A stretch of DNA of 64,000 nt from Zymoseptoria tritici IPO323 (taxonomy: Eukaryota > Ascomycota > Dothideomycetes > Mycosphaerellales > Mycosphaerellaceae): assembly GCF_000219625.1 (NCBI RefSeq), contig NC_018218.1:2604001-2668000 (forward strand). The letters run 5' to 3'. Position numbers and translations under genes: made by a program. The notes below the pieces were generated by a model that saw only the letters and a list, made by a program, of their open reading frames with translations, had not been told where the DNA came from and ran no database searches. This document shows, piece after piece, positions 52,275 through 63,034 of the stretch (position 1 is its first letter; each line of letters opens with the position of its first letter).

Positions 52275-52780
52275 GGTGAAGGCCGTGAAGGTGAATTATG
52301 CACAGCGGTGCCTCGCTGGCGTTTGTTAGGATATGGAGTGATCAGCAAGGCTGTCTGTGATAGACGCTCACGGTGAGGTGAAGCCGCCGCGGGAGAGCTT
52401 GGAGGAGAGCACGTGATCTATGGAGATACCAGGATGCTATTCCCGTCCTTTGCCTTCACACAGATAACACCTAGCGACCAGATGACTGCACATTGATCAG
52501 CCGCAGCTCTCGACCCCGCACATGAGACAGAATCTCTTTTCCCTCGGAAAAGCATATAGACATCGCCTGAACGAGGTCTTGCGAAAGCGGTACGAAACAG
52601 CGAGCGAGGGAGTTGTCTGCGAACTCTAGCACGGAATCAGGCGTTTCCGAGTGAAGATCACCTAGTCTCGATCAGTTGAATGCAGCGACCGCCGCATCTT
52701 TAGAAAGACCAGTACTCCCTTGTGATCTTCGGAAGAAAACAACAACCTTTGCTCATACATCCTCGCCGTCTCAAGCCATC
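52275..52780. other. Divergent intergenic region
   Basis: 506 bp between mS38 (minus) and the AhpC/TSA-like gene (plus). The in-frame stretch from 52676 to 52781 is part of the leader; its ATG at 52676 would add a 35-residue Thr/Ser-rich extension. No other feature is seen. Confidence 0.45.
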
Positions 52781-53599
52781 ATGGCAGCCCCCAAGGACAG
52801 CGAAAAGGCGCCCGATGCCCATCGCGAACTTCCATCAAAGGAGACTGTTCAGAAAGCCGGCGAGCATATGATCAAAGACGAAACCGGTAACGAAATCGCC
52901 TTCAAGACCCTCTACGCCGACAAGCCCGCCGACGAACGTCAACTGATTGTCTTCGTTCGCCACTTCTTCTGCGGTGTAAGCTTCATTGACTACTCTCCAG
53001 GCATATTTGAGAGATTGCTTGCTAACCGCCACCATATCAACAACAGAGTTGCGAACTTTACACCCAAGCACTAGCCCGCGACCTGCCTTTGGACAAATTA
53101 GCGGCCGCGAAAACAACCCTCACAATCATCGGCTGCGGTGAGCCGGTCTGCATCGAGGACTGGCGAAAACGTACGGGATGTCCCTACAAGATCTATGCCG
53201 ATCCGAAGCGTCAGCTGTACAGCACGCTCGACATGTTGGCCGGCTTCAAAGCCATGCCGGACGAAATGCCCGAGTAGTGAGTTGAATACGAGGGTCGGCG
53301 CGTGAACGATGTTGCTGACTTCTGTGTAGCCACTCGAAGAGCCTGTTCGGTGTGATCAAGACGTCATCGTGGAATGCTTTGACCTCGGGGCCGAAGAAGA
53401 TGCTGAGTGGTGGACCGGCGTATCAGGTGCGTTTGTCGAGACTTTACCCGCGAAAGGCGTGCGTGTACTCACACTTTCACAGCAAGGTGGAGACTGGCTC
53501 TTCCAGAATGGAGAGGTCAAGTGGGTGCACAGAATGAGGAATTCCGCTGATCATGCCGAGACGAGCGAGCTGAAGGAGGTCCTGGGAGTGGTGGCCTGA
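52781..53599 (+). CDS. AhpC/TSA-like thioredoxin-fold protein (AAED1/PRXL2C type)
   Basis: Exons 52781..52975, 53047..53276, 53330..53426 and 53483..53599 give 212 aa, with introns of 71, 53 and 56 nt. The redox motif C64-G-S-C67 (FVRHFFCGSCELYTQAL) is split by the first intron between Gly and Ser. Other blocks are LTIIGCGEPVCIEDWRKRTG, CPYKIYADPKRQLYSTLDM, and QGGDWLFQNGEVKWVHRMRN with SELKEVLGV. This is the peroxiredoxin-like family in which CxxC replaces the PxxxTxxC of true peroxiredoxins. It probably acts in thiol redox chemistry; the substrate is unknown. An in-frame ATG at 52676 could give a longer N-terminus. Confidence 0.87.
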
Positions 53600-53818
53600 A
53601 ATTAACGGCAGTTTGTGGCATCGAGTGGAGGCTTCCATTGTTGGACCTGATATACCCTTTTGCTAGTTTCACTTTGGAGCAGCAGTTTGTTGTGACGATC
53701 GAATGTTGAAGCAGCATCATGGGGATAGAACATTTTGCTTTCTTCAGACTTCCACATGCTAGTGTTTGCTCGACAGCATCTGGCTTTTGCGGGCGTTCTT
53801 CTATGCTGGTATCGCAAC

Positions 53819-55178
53819 TCATCTATCTCCTCCAAGCTTCTTCAAAGCATGCACACCCTGCTCCTCCCACTCCTGCTTCGATACCCACATGGCATCTTTA
53901 TCCGCCATGATATTCGCGAGCACCGCACCGCCCAAAAACACCATGTGCCGTCTCCGCGGCGGATCCTCTATTCTGACCTTGAATTTGCCCAAACGCTCCG
54001 GGTTGCCACCCAGCACTTTTGTAAGCCACAGCTGCTTGATCTCCTTTTCCATGCGAGAAGGCAGACCAGGGTACATACTGCTTCCTCCTGATAGCACAAT
54101 CGCCTTGTAGAGGGAGGAGCGAATATCGACGTCGGCGGACTGAATTGTGTTGAAGAGGAATTCGGCGATGCCGGGTTGTTCGACGTCCACGAGGTGAGGC
54201 TGGAACAGACATTCCGGCGCTTCGAATCGTTCGCTGCCGACTCGGATGACGCGGCCGTCAGGGAGGGTGTAAGATTCAACAAGAACAGTGGTGTCCTCGC
54301 TGAGACGCTGGTCAAGCGCAAGGTCGTAGGAAACATAGCAGAGCTTCTCCTTGATCGCACGGACCGTCTCAAAATCCGCCGTTCGGTTCAAAGCGTAACC
54401 TCGACGAGTGAGCAGTGAGATTAGATTGCGGGTGACGTCTCTTCCAGCAACGTCCAGTCTTCGGGTGAGGTGGTTCAACACCGTGCTCTCGTAAACGGGA
54501 ACGATATGTGTGACTCCGTCTCCTGAATCGACCACCACACCGGATGAAAGACCTTGCGCGTATAGAGCGAGCACTGCCTGAATGGCGACGTAGAGTCCGC
54601 CAAAGTTGTAGCGCTCAAACATGACCTCTGCCATCTGTTCGCGGTTCTTGAGCGGGTTCATCGGCGGTTCTGTGAGCAGAATTTTGCGGCCAGTCGGGTC
54701 GATCTGCATCTTTTCGTTGAAAGTGTAGTCCCACAGGTGCTGCATGTCGTCCCATCGCTTGACAATGCCGTTCTCCATCTGTTGAGCAGGAAAGCGGTCA
54801 GTCCTATGCGCGTAACCACAATGTCCCACGCCTTGCGAGCCCATACGTATTCCATACCGGATATGTGATTTGAAGCATTGATCGCGCCGCTGCGGCTTCG
54901 TCTCCGCACATGATGTCCTTCAGCTGAATGTCTCCTGCCGTCTGCTCTTCTGTTCGTAATATGGGTCGTCCGACGATCGAGGGGTATTGGTGCTCCGGGA
55001 AGTTCTGCGCAACTGATGCTTAGCCATTGTTCTCGTCATACGGCCTGTCGAGCGGTGCGTACTTGACCGGCGTAGCCAACCTTGAGGAAACCGGTACCTC
55101 CATCGAGTACTGAGAGTGTTGTTAGAGAGGTCGTCCTTTGGCGTGGGCGCAATGCATACCAATCGGCGCCTCCGCCAT
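53819..55178 (-). CDS. arp2: Actin-related protein 2 (Arp2/3 complex)
   Basis: Exons 55178..55160 (19 nt), 55109..55063, 55004..54858 and 54778..53819 give 390 aa, with introns of 50, 58 and 79 nt. The assembled N-terminus is [39 protein letters not shown], the phosphate-1 loop with Arp2's [52 protein letters not shown] and [20 protein letters not shown] are diagnostic of Arp2 rather than actin or Arp3. It nucleates branched actin for endocytic patches. The first 19-nt exon uses a GTATGC donor. Confidence 0.95.
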
Positions 55179-55996
55179 GGTCGCAGGTGATTATTTGTTT
55201 GGCAAAGAGTTGGGAGTCTGAGGTTGCAATGTGGAGTCAAAGACGGCGGTCGAGCTTCTCGTGGTTGCGCAATGGTTTGGTATGGCGTTGCCTTGGGCCG
55301 TGGAGTCCACGAAACAATGTGGGGCTGAACGAGACCAGGCGGGCTGCTTCGTCAGAGGCACTGCTGCACGGCACTGAATCGCGCACCACCTCACGCCTAC
55401 AGTTCAGGACAACTCCCTACACCTCAATATCTCAGTCACAGCACTGGTTGTAATGTCAAAAAACGAACTGCATTTATCGCGGCGAAGAGAAGTCAGATGT
55501 TATGTACAAGGACAGCGTCATGCTTGACGAGCCAGAAATCGACTGAAGCCACAAGACCATCCACAGAGGAAGGCCTGCGCTCAACACAAGTCGATGACTT
55601 GTGTACGCTGTCCGTCCACCGACGCAAGTCTGGAGTGCAGATCTGCAGAGTGCAAGGAAGCATCTCTCATGCCATTTGATTCCCCGCGCTGTCCCAAAGA
55701 TCCTCCTCTCTGCTGCGTCCATCTCTCGCCACGATAATGGGAACCCCAAGGAGTCCCAGGTGATAGGAAAAACCAAACGATCCGTGCACTAACAGGCACC
55801 GAGCCTGCAGCGCAAAAGAGATCGTGCACGGGATGAATCTGTTGCTCGGCGAGCGAAGCTGGGCCCTCAAAAATGCTGAAATTGCGCAAAAGCATGGTCA
55901 TGAAGTGGTCAGGGTATCATATAGAAAAGCTGCTGGTACGTTGCTCTGGTCTCACGACCTGCAAGGCCGCGCGGGAAAAGCTGACGTTTGCCATGC
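55179..55996. other. Intergenic region, no gene seen
   Basis: 818 bp between ARP2 (start) and the SUN gene (stop), both minus strand. It holds the ARP2 promoter and the SUN 3' region. Small frames on both strands show no pattern. Confidence 0.5.
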
Positions 55997-57331
55997 CTAG
56001 TCGGAGAACACGAACGTTGCGGTTCCTGAGCTGAGTGACACCTGTTGGGCTGGTCAGTGTGGGTCATCAAGAGGCTCACTTTGGACTTCGCTTACTGTGC
56101 AACCCGTGGTTGAACTACATGAATCGTAGTTGGCACCGCCGCAGTACTGGCCGTTCTGATATTTGCAGGTTCCGCTCACGCCATCACCCACAATCTCGAC
56201 GGTGAACTTTTGCTTTGCGTCCGTGGTCGGCGAATTCTGGAACACTGATAACCATGCTGCGCCGTTGTTCCAGCCAACACCTATGTTCATGGGAGCGAAG
56301 TTGCCGGTTGGAGTTCCTGCGGTTCCCCACTGGCAGGCGTCCTCGACAGCGACACCAGCTGGGTTCACATAGTATTGTGCAGAGGTGCTGCCACCCTGCC
56401 ATTTGTAGTAGTTGTCGGCATCGGGGCAGGTGAGATTGTTGGTGGATCCCGCTTCGACATTGACGGGGACGGTCTCACTTTCGGTTCCTGGGTAATCGGT
56501 ACGGCAAACGGCCACATTCTTGGAGAGCTTATTCTGGACGAGAATGGTGACGGCTTCGGCACCGCGGATGCAAAGTCTCTTGGACAGGCCAGGGTTCGTG
56601 AGGTGAAGTTTGCCGCCGGAGCACTTGATACCACCAATGGACTGGCCGGTGGAGCCCTGGGTGGATGGCCATTGAGACTTTTGGTATCCGGCAGGGCATG
56701 CATACGAGCAGTAGTCGCCCTCTTCAGGGGACTGACCACTGGTCTTGGTCGAAATGTGCTCGTAGCCGCCAGAGTCGGAGCCTCCACTGCAGGTTTGAAT
56801 ACCAGTCCACCCTTTAAGGCCAGTCCATGGAACAGGGATGGCGCCATAATCAGACGGGAAAGTGGAGCAGTCCAATTCGCCGTCGGGAAAGTCGCGGTCG
56901 ACACCGTCACCGCCAGAGTATGTGGGCGGTGATGGTTCTGATGGTGTCGATGAGGCTTCAGCCGCAGATGAGACTGGGACAGGAGACGAAGACGGCGCCG
57001 CGCTGCTGGTTGGCGCAACGGAGGTCGGGGGCGCAGAGCTTGCTGCGACAGGGGTGGAAGTCGGGACGACGTAGCTCGGAGGAGCATCGGCGAGTTCACC
57101 ATTGTCGGCGAAGATCAGGGAGCCATTCTTGATTCCCTGCTGGACGTCCGCTTCAGAGATGGCGATACCATTCAGCACGTAGACGACCTCGACTGGGCCT
57201 GGGACGACGACCTGGTCGGGCACTGGATCGCGCTTGTGCTTGTGGAGGTGAGCATGGCCGTGCGCGTGCGCGTGAGGTTGAGCATTGGCGCAGATTATGG
57301 CTGCGGACAGCAGCGCAAACGAGAGGTGCAT
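55997..57331 (-). CDS. SUN-family cell-wall protein
   Basis: Exons 57331..56096 and 56041..55997 give 426 aa. The 54-nt intron (GTAAGC...CAACAG) near the end replaces an unrelated read-through tail with VSLSSGTATFVFSD, which matches the usual end of SUN proteins. A signal peptide (MHLSFALLSAAIICANA) is followed by a His-rich segment (HAHAHGHAHLHKHKR) with a Kex2-type KR site. A Ser/Pro linker of ~90 residues precedes the SUN domain. Domain blocks are DCSTFPSDYGAIPVPWTGLK, GDYCSYACPAGYQKSQWP, CPDADNYYKWQGGSTSAQYY, and ACQWGTAGTPTGNFAPMNIG. SUN proteins act in wall remodelling and cell separation; a glycosidase activity has been reported. Confidence 0.93.
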
Positions 57332-59240
57332 TGTCGGTAATATCGGTATTCAGGATGGGTGGTTCGAAAGAGGTCGCGAGGTGTTGGCTGTCGCAGGGTG
57401 TATCGTGGTAGGTTTCGGTTTGTTGCGGTGAAGCCACGATGGTGATGCGATCCGGCGGGTGGAAGAGCGAAGAGGTCGAAGTTTTGGTCGCGTCAAGATC
57501 GTGCTTGCGGTTTGCAATGGTATTGTCGTCGGAGGTGGCGGGCCGTGGAATGAACGTGGGGTTGATTTGGTTGGAGTCGAGTCGAGTCGGCGTTTGTCGT
57601 TGTTTATTCCAAAGAGTGAAATGAAGTCGAATACTTCAGGTGGAAGGTGCACAGCGGGTGAATGCGACGGCGACAGTACCTTAGTGAGGACTGAGGTTCT
57701 ACGAAGGATGTGAAGATGTGGGCCGGGGGAGGCAACAAAAGATAATGAGCGAGGGAGGGCGCGAACACATTGGACGTCTCATTTCGGTAGCGTCACGGGA
57801 AATTAGCTTTGCACTTCCATCGCTTCGAGCCTTTGTTACCCCAGCCCAGCCCCGATTCTCGACCCAAACAACCACCAACCACGTCGATACAGTATTATGA
57901 TATTGCAATACACTGTCGCCGTCGTGCGCTGCTCATCATCACCATCACATACACGTCGGTCCTGCTGCCCACGGAGTCTTCCCGGTTTGTTTCTCCACGG
58001 GTCTTCTGTTCCTGGCGGGAACACAACCTCAGGGCAAGTCACAAGACCATACTTTCAGTGACTACCTTAGTCTCACGCCTCGCGCGACCGACGGCGCACT
58101 TCTGTGTGTCTTTGTGCCGCAACAAAATTGCTGCTGTGCTTTGTCGAACAGGATCCCAGCACGACAGACGGGAGCACCGACGTGTCCAGCACGACCTCCG
58201 TTGCTATCTCCACTTTGTGATTATTGCTCCTGCTGGCCCGTGATGAGCAACGTGTCGACCACCGTGCAGGTTACGCAGGGCATCCCTTGGTGAACCGTGA
58301 AAGTGGTGTCACTTTCGCCCTTGCTGAGTTGACATGGTCTCGTGGTTGTTTGCCCTGCAGGATCGAAACCAGCAAAGCCAAATCGCAATGAAACGATCGC
58401 AATTGGCTCCATGGCTCGATCACGACAGCCTCATGGCTCAAGCCCTTGCGGTGCGATTGAAAAGGGAAACCAATGTACTTGCCACCTGTCAAGTGCATGT
58501 GTCTCTCGCATGGCTTGTGTATGGTTCATGGTTTGTTTGCATCAAGCAACGAGCTGTTGCCGCTCATCTTGATAGACTGTATTGAATGGTTGCATGAAAT
58601 TATGACCCGATCGAGCCGAGGAAGTTTCGATCGTGAGGGTTCTTGTCCAGGAATCCCCTTGCATCGTTCGGCCACCGGCTTCGTCGGTTCGAAGACCGAT
58701 GTTAGGGCACATAAGAATGGCTTCACATGGACATCATCACAAGGAGAGCTGTCTCGCAGAGCAGTGAGCAGTGACAATGAGGTCACGACGAGTTAGCGTC
58801 ACAGCAGACGGACACCAAGGCCGCGTGAGTGTTGCATGGTGTCTCCAGGGACCAATATCTCCTCACATCGTCTCTCTGTACTCCTTGTTCCATTGTCCTG
58901 TCAGGAGTTGTTGCCTTGCTGCGATCGTTCACACGTGTGAGTGCCATGCGAGACTGCTCGTTGAACGATATCCGAAGTGCTTGGGAACGGGGCACCAGGC
59001 ATAGACACCACGGCAGTCGTGCCAGTCTCACACGTGCTCATCGCTCTTCTCTGAGGCTCGATGGTTCGATGCTGCGGCACAATCGATGTATTGTCCGTCG
59101 ATCAATCAGTAGAGAAGAGTAGAATTCGTACTTCGGCGACCAGTCCTATCCATGCTATGCGTTTTGCCGCTCAGGTCGTGAAAGCTATTTTTACATTCCC
59201 ACTTCGATTCTTCTCAGGTCTGTACCCCAACGATCCCAAA
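57332..59240. other. Longest intergenic region (1.9 kb), no gene recognised
   Basis: This lies between the SUN start (minus) and the prohibitin stop (minus). The first ~600 bp should be the SUN promoter. The rest contains only short overlapping frames without domains, and no clear repeats or tRNA-like folds. Wall-protein genes in fungi often have long promoters, which may account for part of it. Confidence 0.4.
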
Positions 59241-60142
59241 CTACGACCTCAATCCCAGCAAGAAGCTGCCTCCCTTTCCTCCACCACCGCCATCCGAGCT
59301 ACCGCCAGGTAGGTACGTGACGTTGGGGTTGTTGGCCAACATCTGCGCGACATCCTTTTGCGTCTCGATTCTTCGAATCTGGATCAAACCGTCACCACTC
59401 TTCGCCACCGCCTTGGACACCACATCAGCAGCCTCTGCTTCACCCTCCGCGCGAATAACGCTGGCCTGACGCTCCTGCTCGGCCTTTTCGACGATAAACC
59501 GTGCGCGCTCCGCCTCTTGCTGTGCAATCTGCTTCTCCTCGACGGCCTTGGTGAATTCACGACCGAAGGTCATGTGTGTGATGCTGACATCTTCGAGGGC
59601 GATGTTGAACTCGGAGGCGCGCTTGAGGAGATCGGCGCGGATGCGGTTGGAGACGGCTTCACGTTGGGTGATGAGTTCGGCGGCGTCGAATTGGGCAACG
59701 ATTGCTTTGAGGACTTCGTTTCCGATGGAGGGAAGAACACGCTCGTCGTAGTCTTGTCCGAGGTTCTGCGCGGTCGTTAGTTTGTATGACATGGTCGCAG
59801 CATATCTGCAGCATCTCTTACTTGGTAGATCTTGGGCAATTGTTGAACTTCCGGCCTGTGCAAGACTCTGAGCGTCAAGCTGACCATCTGCATGTCCTTG
59901 GATCCGGTCGTTGTGCTAATGTTGCGCGGTCGGGTTCGAACGTCAAATGTGATGGCCTTTTGTAGCCATGGTACCAGGAAATGTGTGCCCTCGTTCACGA
60001 CCTGATCGCTCACACCTTGTAAACGATCGAAGATGACCGCACGAGTTCCTCCCTTGACATCGTAGATGGAGGCGGACGCCAACGAAAGTCCCGCCGCAGT
60101 GGGGATCGCCCACTTGTAGATGCTGTTGAGTGCCTGTGCCAT
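59241..60142 (-). CDS. phb1: Prohibitin 1
   Basis: Exons 60142..59822 and 59765..59241 give 281 aa, with a 56-nt intron (GTAAGA...GCGCAG). The N-terminal anchor is [20 protein letters not shown]. The SPFH domain has [58 protein letters not shown] and [13 protein letters not shown]. The C-terminal coiled coil has [17 protein letters not shown] and ends in NVTYLPGG. It forms ring complexes with Phb2 in the inner membrane, stabilising respiratory complexes and m-AAA protease. It is divergent from QCR8 with only 235 bp between starts. A Gly-rich stretch before the last residues is a small lineage-specific feature. Confidence 0.96.
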
Positions 60143-60377
60143 GTTTGCGGGAATCGATTCGGAGGAGATGGAGGTGTGGTAGATGTCCGTTGATGAACTC
60201 GTGCAGTCGTGCCTGTCATCTGCGAAGCATGAAGCTTCGATGTTCAGCCAATCGGCAGGAGCCGCCAAGATCTGACAACGTCAAAGACCAGACTGAGTCT
60301 CTCGACTTCAAGCATATCGCCAGCGACACGAACGAATCGAACCAAGACACCTTGTCCAACACGAAGAAACAGTCAAC
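60143..60377. promoter_or_regulatory. Shared divergent promoter, phb1 / qcr8
   Basis: 235 bp between divergent start codons of two nuclear genes for inner-membrane mitochondrial proteins. The pairing implies a shared control region; I cannot pick out a specific site with confidence. Confidence 0.5.
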
Positions 60378-61021
60378 ATGAGAGTATCACAGATTCTGAG
60401 GTCAAGCGGTGGCGACCCGAAGCCTGGCGTGTGAGTCTCCCCTCAAAGACTTTGTCGATCGCGAAGGGCAAGGCCCACAAGCGCAGCGATGAGCACGAGG
60501 TCGAACAGCAGACCGTATGAGCACGGCTGACACAATCATAGCTATCTCGGCCCATGGGGTGCTCTAGGTACGACTCCTCCAGCGCGCGACGTCCGCGCAC
60601 AGGCCCCGACGCCGACCGATATGACCGCACGAGACACGCGAGATACTAACAAGATACATCACAGGCTCCATGCCACAGAAGGGTGTCGTTCACTACGGTC
60701 TCGCTCCCAACCGACAGAAGCCTCTCGCTGGCGTGGCCAACGCCGCTGTCTTCAACACCTTCCGCCGCACCCGAAACCAGATCCTTTTCTGGTCTGTGCC
60801 TCTGATCATCGCATACGAATTGATGGAGTGGGCTACTGAGAGGTGAGTTGCGGCATCAGGAGATGTGGTGGCTTCGACATGGAGGAATTTGCGAAAGAGC
60901 TGGTGGATGATTAGAGCAATCGCAATGGGACACGGGTAGTGGAAATATATACTAACTGGACAACAGGAACCACTACTTGAACTCGAAGGCTGGTCGCGCC
61001 GAGTACGCTGACGAGGAGTAA
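60378..61021 (+). CDS. qcr8: Cytochrome bc1 complex subunit 8
   Basis: Exons 60378..60430, 60542..60567, 60665..60842 and 60967..61021 give 103 aa, with introns of 111, 97 and 124 nt, longer than most in the window. Exon 2 is only 26 nt and supplies YLGPWGALG, which the family needs. The rest is MPQKGVVHYGLAPNRQKPLA, VFNTFRRTRNQILFWSVPLI (the start of the single membrane helix), and NHYLNSKAGRAEYADEE. QCR8 contacts cytochrome b and helps form the quinone site region of complex III. More than half the gene is intron. Confidence 0.94.
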
Positions 61022-61211
61022 AAGAGCATGCGAGCAGTGGGGGAAGGTGACATTGAGGAGTCTCGATTGTGTACATATCACACCCTAGAAGCGAAGGAGG
61101 AGTTGTAACAACAACATTGTCTTGATCACCCACTTCATTACACAAGTTGGAGTCCTGCAAGGAAGAGCCGAAAGAACACCGATAAGCCGAGAACACGATG
61201 GCCTGGTCCAC

Positions 61212-62239
61212 TTATGCGCACTCTCCTGGCCACTTCAGCGTGTATCCGAAAACTGTCCTTCGAAGCAACTCGTCCTGGATAGGTGCGTTAGCAATATGCT
61301 CGTGGCTTGGGACAAAAACCAAGAAGACTCACTCCTCGATCCTCCTCAAACATGACCTTTTCCATGACCTTCTCCAGGATCTTCTCAACGGTGAATCCAC
61401 CCTCCCGAGCCAAGTCGAAAAACGCCAGATCCTTCTCAAGCAGCCATGGCCGATATGGAGTGAAGAATACCAATGCTTGGGCGTCAGAGGTCTTCTTCAG
61501 CGTCTGTTGAATACTGAGGAGCAATCTCGCGTGCTCTGAATGATTGAAAAGCACATCCGCCAGTATCAGCAAATCAAACCCAGCTTCACTCTCAGCCTCT
61601 GGGAGGAACCCCTTCACCTTCGCCGCTTCAGCTCCCCAAAGATAACCCGCCGCATGAATGTTCCTCGGTTGTGGTACGAGCTTGCAGTTCTTCTCCAGAT
61701 TCTCGATCAGATCGGCATCTGGGTAGTCGGTGACCACAACCTGCTTCGCTCCATTTGTGGCGCAGATTATACTGGGCAGACCTGCGCCTGCGCCAAGTTC
61801 GAGGACGGTCTTGTTCGAAATTAGAGTGTCTTTGTTGAGCTCGAGGTAATCTGCTATTGTGCGGCCGGCGTTCCATAGGAGGTGTCCCTATCCACTTGGT
61901 CAAAATCGTCCGGGCATGTTTGGGAAATGTGAAAGCTGAACGTTGGAAGTCGAACGCAGAGCAATTGCGGAGAAAGCGGAAGAAGACAAAGTCTCGCCGC
62001 TAAACGATGCTGGATAGTTCTGTGTATGAATCGTCGAAGCGAGTCTCCCTCACATTTTCTCAATTAGGAAGGAGCGAACAACTTACCCACAATGGATTTT
62101 GTCCAACCAGATTTAGTTTGAGAACATCACCATTCAAAGTCTTGTGTTCGACTTGCGTTGGCTCTTTGTCCGGCCTGTAGTAATCCGTGGGTTCTTGGAA
62201 GAGATCATCCCACGTCTCTTCCGGCTCCGAGTCGGACAT
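61212..62239 (-). CDS. efm7: EFM7-type protein N-methyltransferase (NNT1 family)
   Basis: Exons 62239..62087, 61887..61333 and 61274..61212 give 256 aa. Introns are 199 and 58 nt, the first being unusually long here. The start is MSDSEPEETWDDLFQEPTDY. SAM-binding motif I is TVLELGAGAGLPSII, followed by VVVTDYPDADLIENLEKN. LILADVLFNHSEHARLL is the post-motif block of this family, and RPWLLEKDLAFFDLAREGGF lies further on. The spliced end, DELLRRTVFGYTLKW, matches the family C-terminus. Yeast Efm7 methylates the N-terminus and Lys3 of translation elongation factor eEF1A. The older name nicotinamide N-methyltransferase is probably wrong for the activity. Confidence 0.9.
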
Positions 62240-63034
62240 CAAGGTTCAAAGGTCAATTGACCTCTTCACGTCACCATGCTTTGGAGGCGGTCTGCATGCG
62301 GTGGTGATGAGCAAGGGCGTGAGCAGGTCGGGTCGAAGGACCACTCCTTGAGTTTTTCGATATCCTGCCTATTGACGACGGAATGCGAGTCGTCGAAACA
62401 AAGACCTTGAGAAATATGTTCGGATAGTGTACCGAAGATTTTCGCAAGCCCGATCTGCTGCAAGCGTGCGGACCAAGGGACGAGAAACGGGATGCCTGCC
62501 TCGACTTCACACCAAATGCCGACGCAGATCACGCTTCAACGTCAGCTTGTCGGTCTAGATCTAGGGTCAACTATACCCCGTCCATCCATATCTCGACTGC
62601 CGTGTGATTGTCTTTGTTTGTGCAAGTATGCGACACTGCTTCCCTCCACGAAAAGTCCAAACATTCATTCCCTCGTCGTCCCAAAGACGCACCCGCGGGC
62701 ACTCCCGAAAACTTGCTCACAAATCGGCATTACCACTCCGGACGGTAAGTCTTCGCCCACTGCATGCTTATTGCTGGACGATTGCATTGCCGCCGCGTGT
62801 TGGAGCTGTGAAGCTGTCCCTGGGCGGTTCGGGAGAACCCACGCTCACACCTGGTACTGTTCATCATCGGACGGACTACCATCCTTGACTTCAACATCCC
62901 ACCGTGGACCACGCACTCGGGCATACGATCAACATCACACATACTGGACTTGGGCCTGGAGATCTCCGCCTGACACATGCCAGCTGAAAGGTTGAGATTG
63001 GTAATTCGTGGCGCTTGCCACGCCGACTTCAAGC
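62240..63034. other. Divergent intergenic region, no gene seen
   Basis: 795 bp between EFM7 (minus) and the copper-fist gene (plus). A plus frame at 62492-62995 shows no domain and is probably leader or promoter. No clear copper-response site is identified. Confidence 0.45.

Noticed and set aside
55085..55100. TACCTCCAT string like the end of the 221-bp elements
   Set aside because: It lies in an ARP2 coding exon (GGTGF region) with no inverted partner 221 bp away.
56365..57102. 245-codon minus frame in another phase of the SUN gene
   Set aside because: Pro/Ser/Arg-rich shadow of the Ser/Pro linker and SUN domain.
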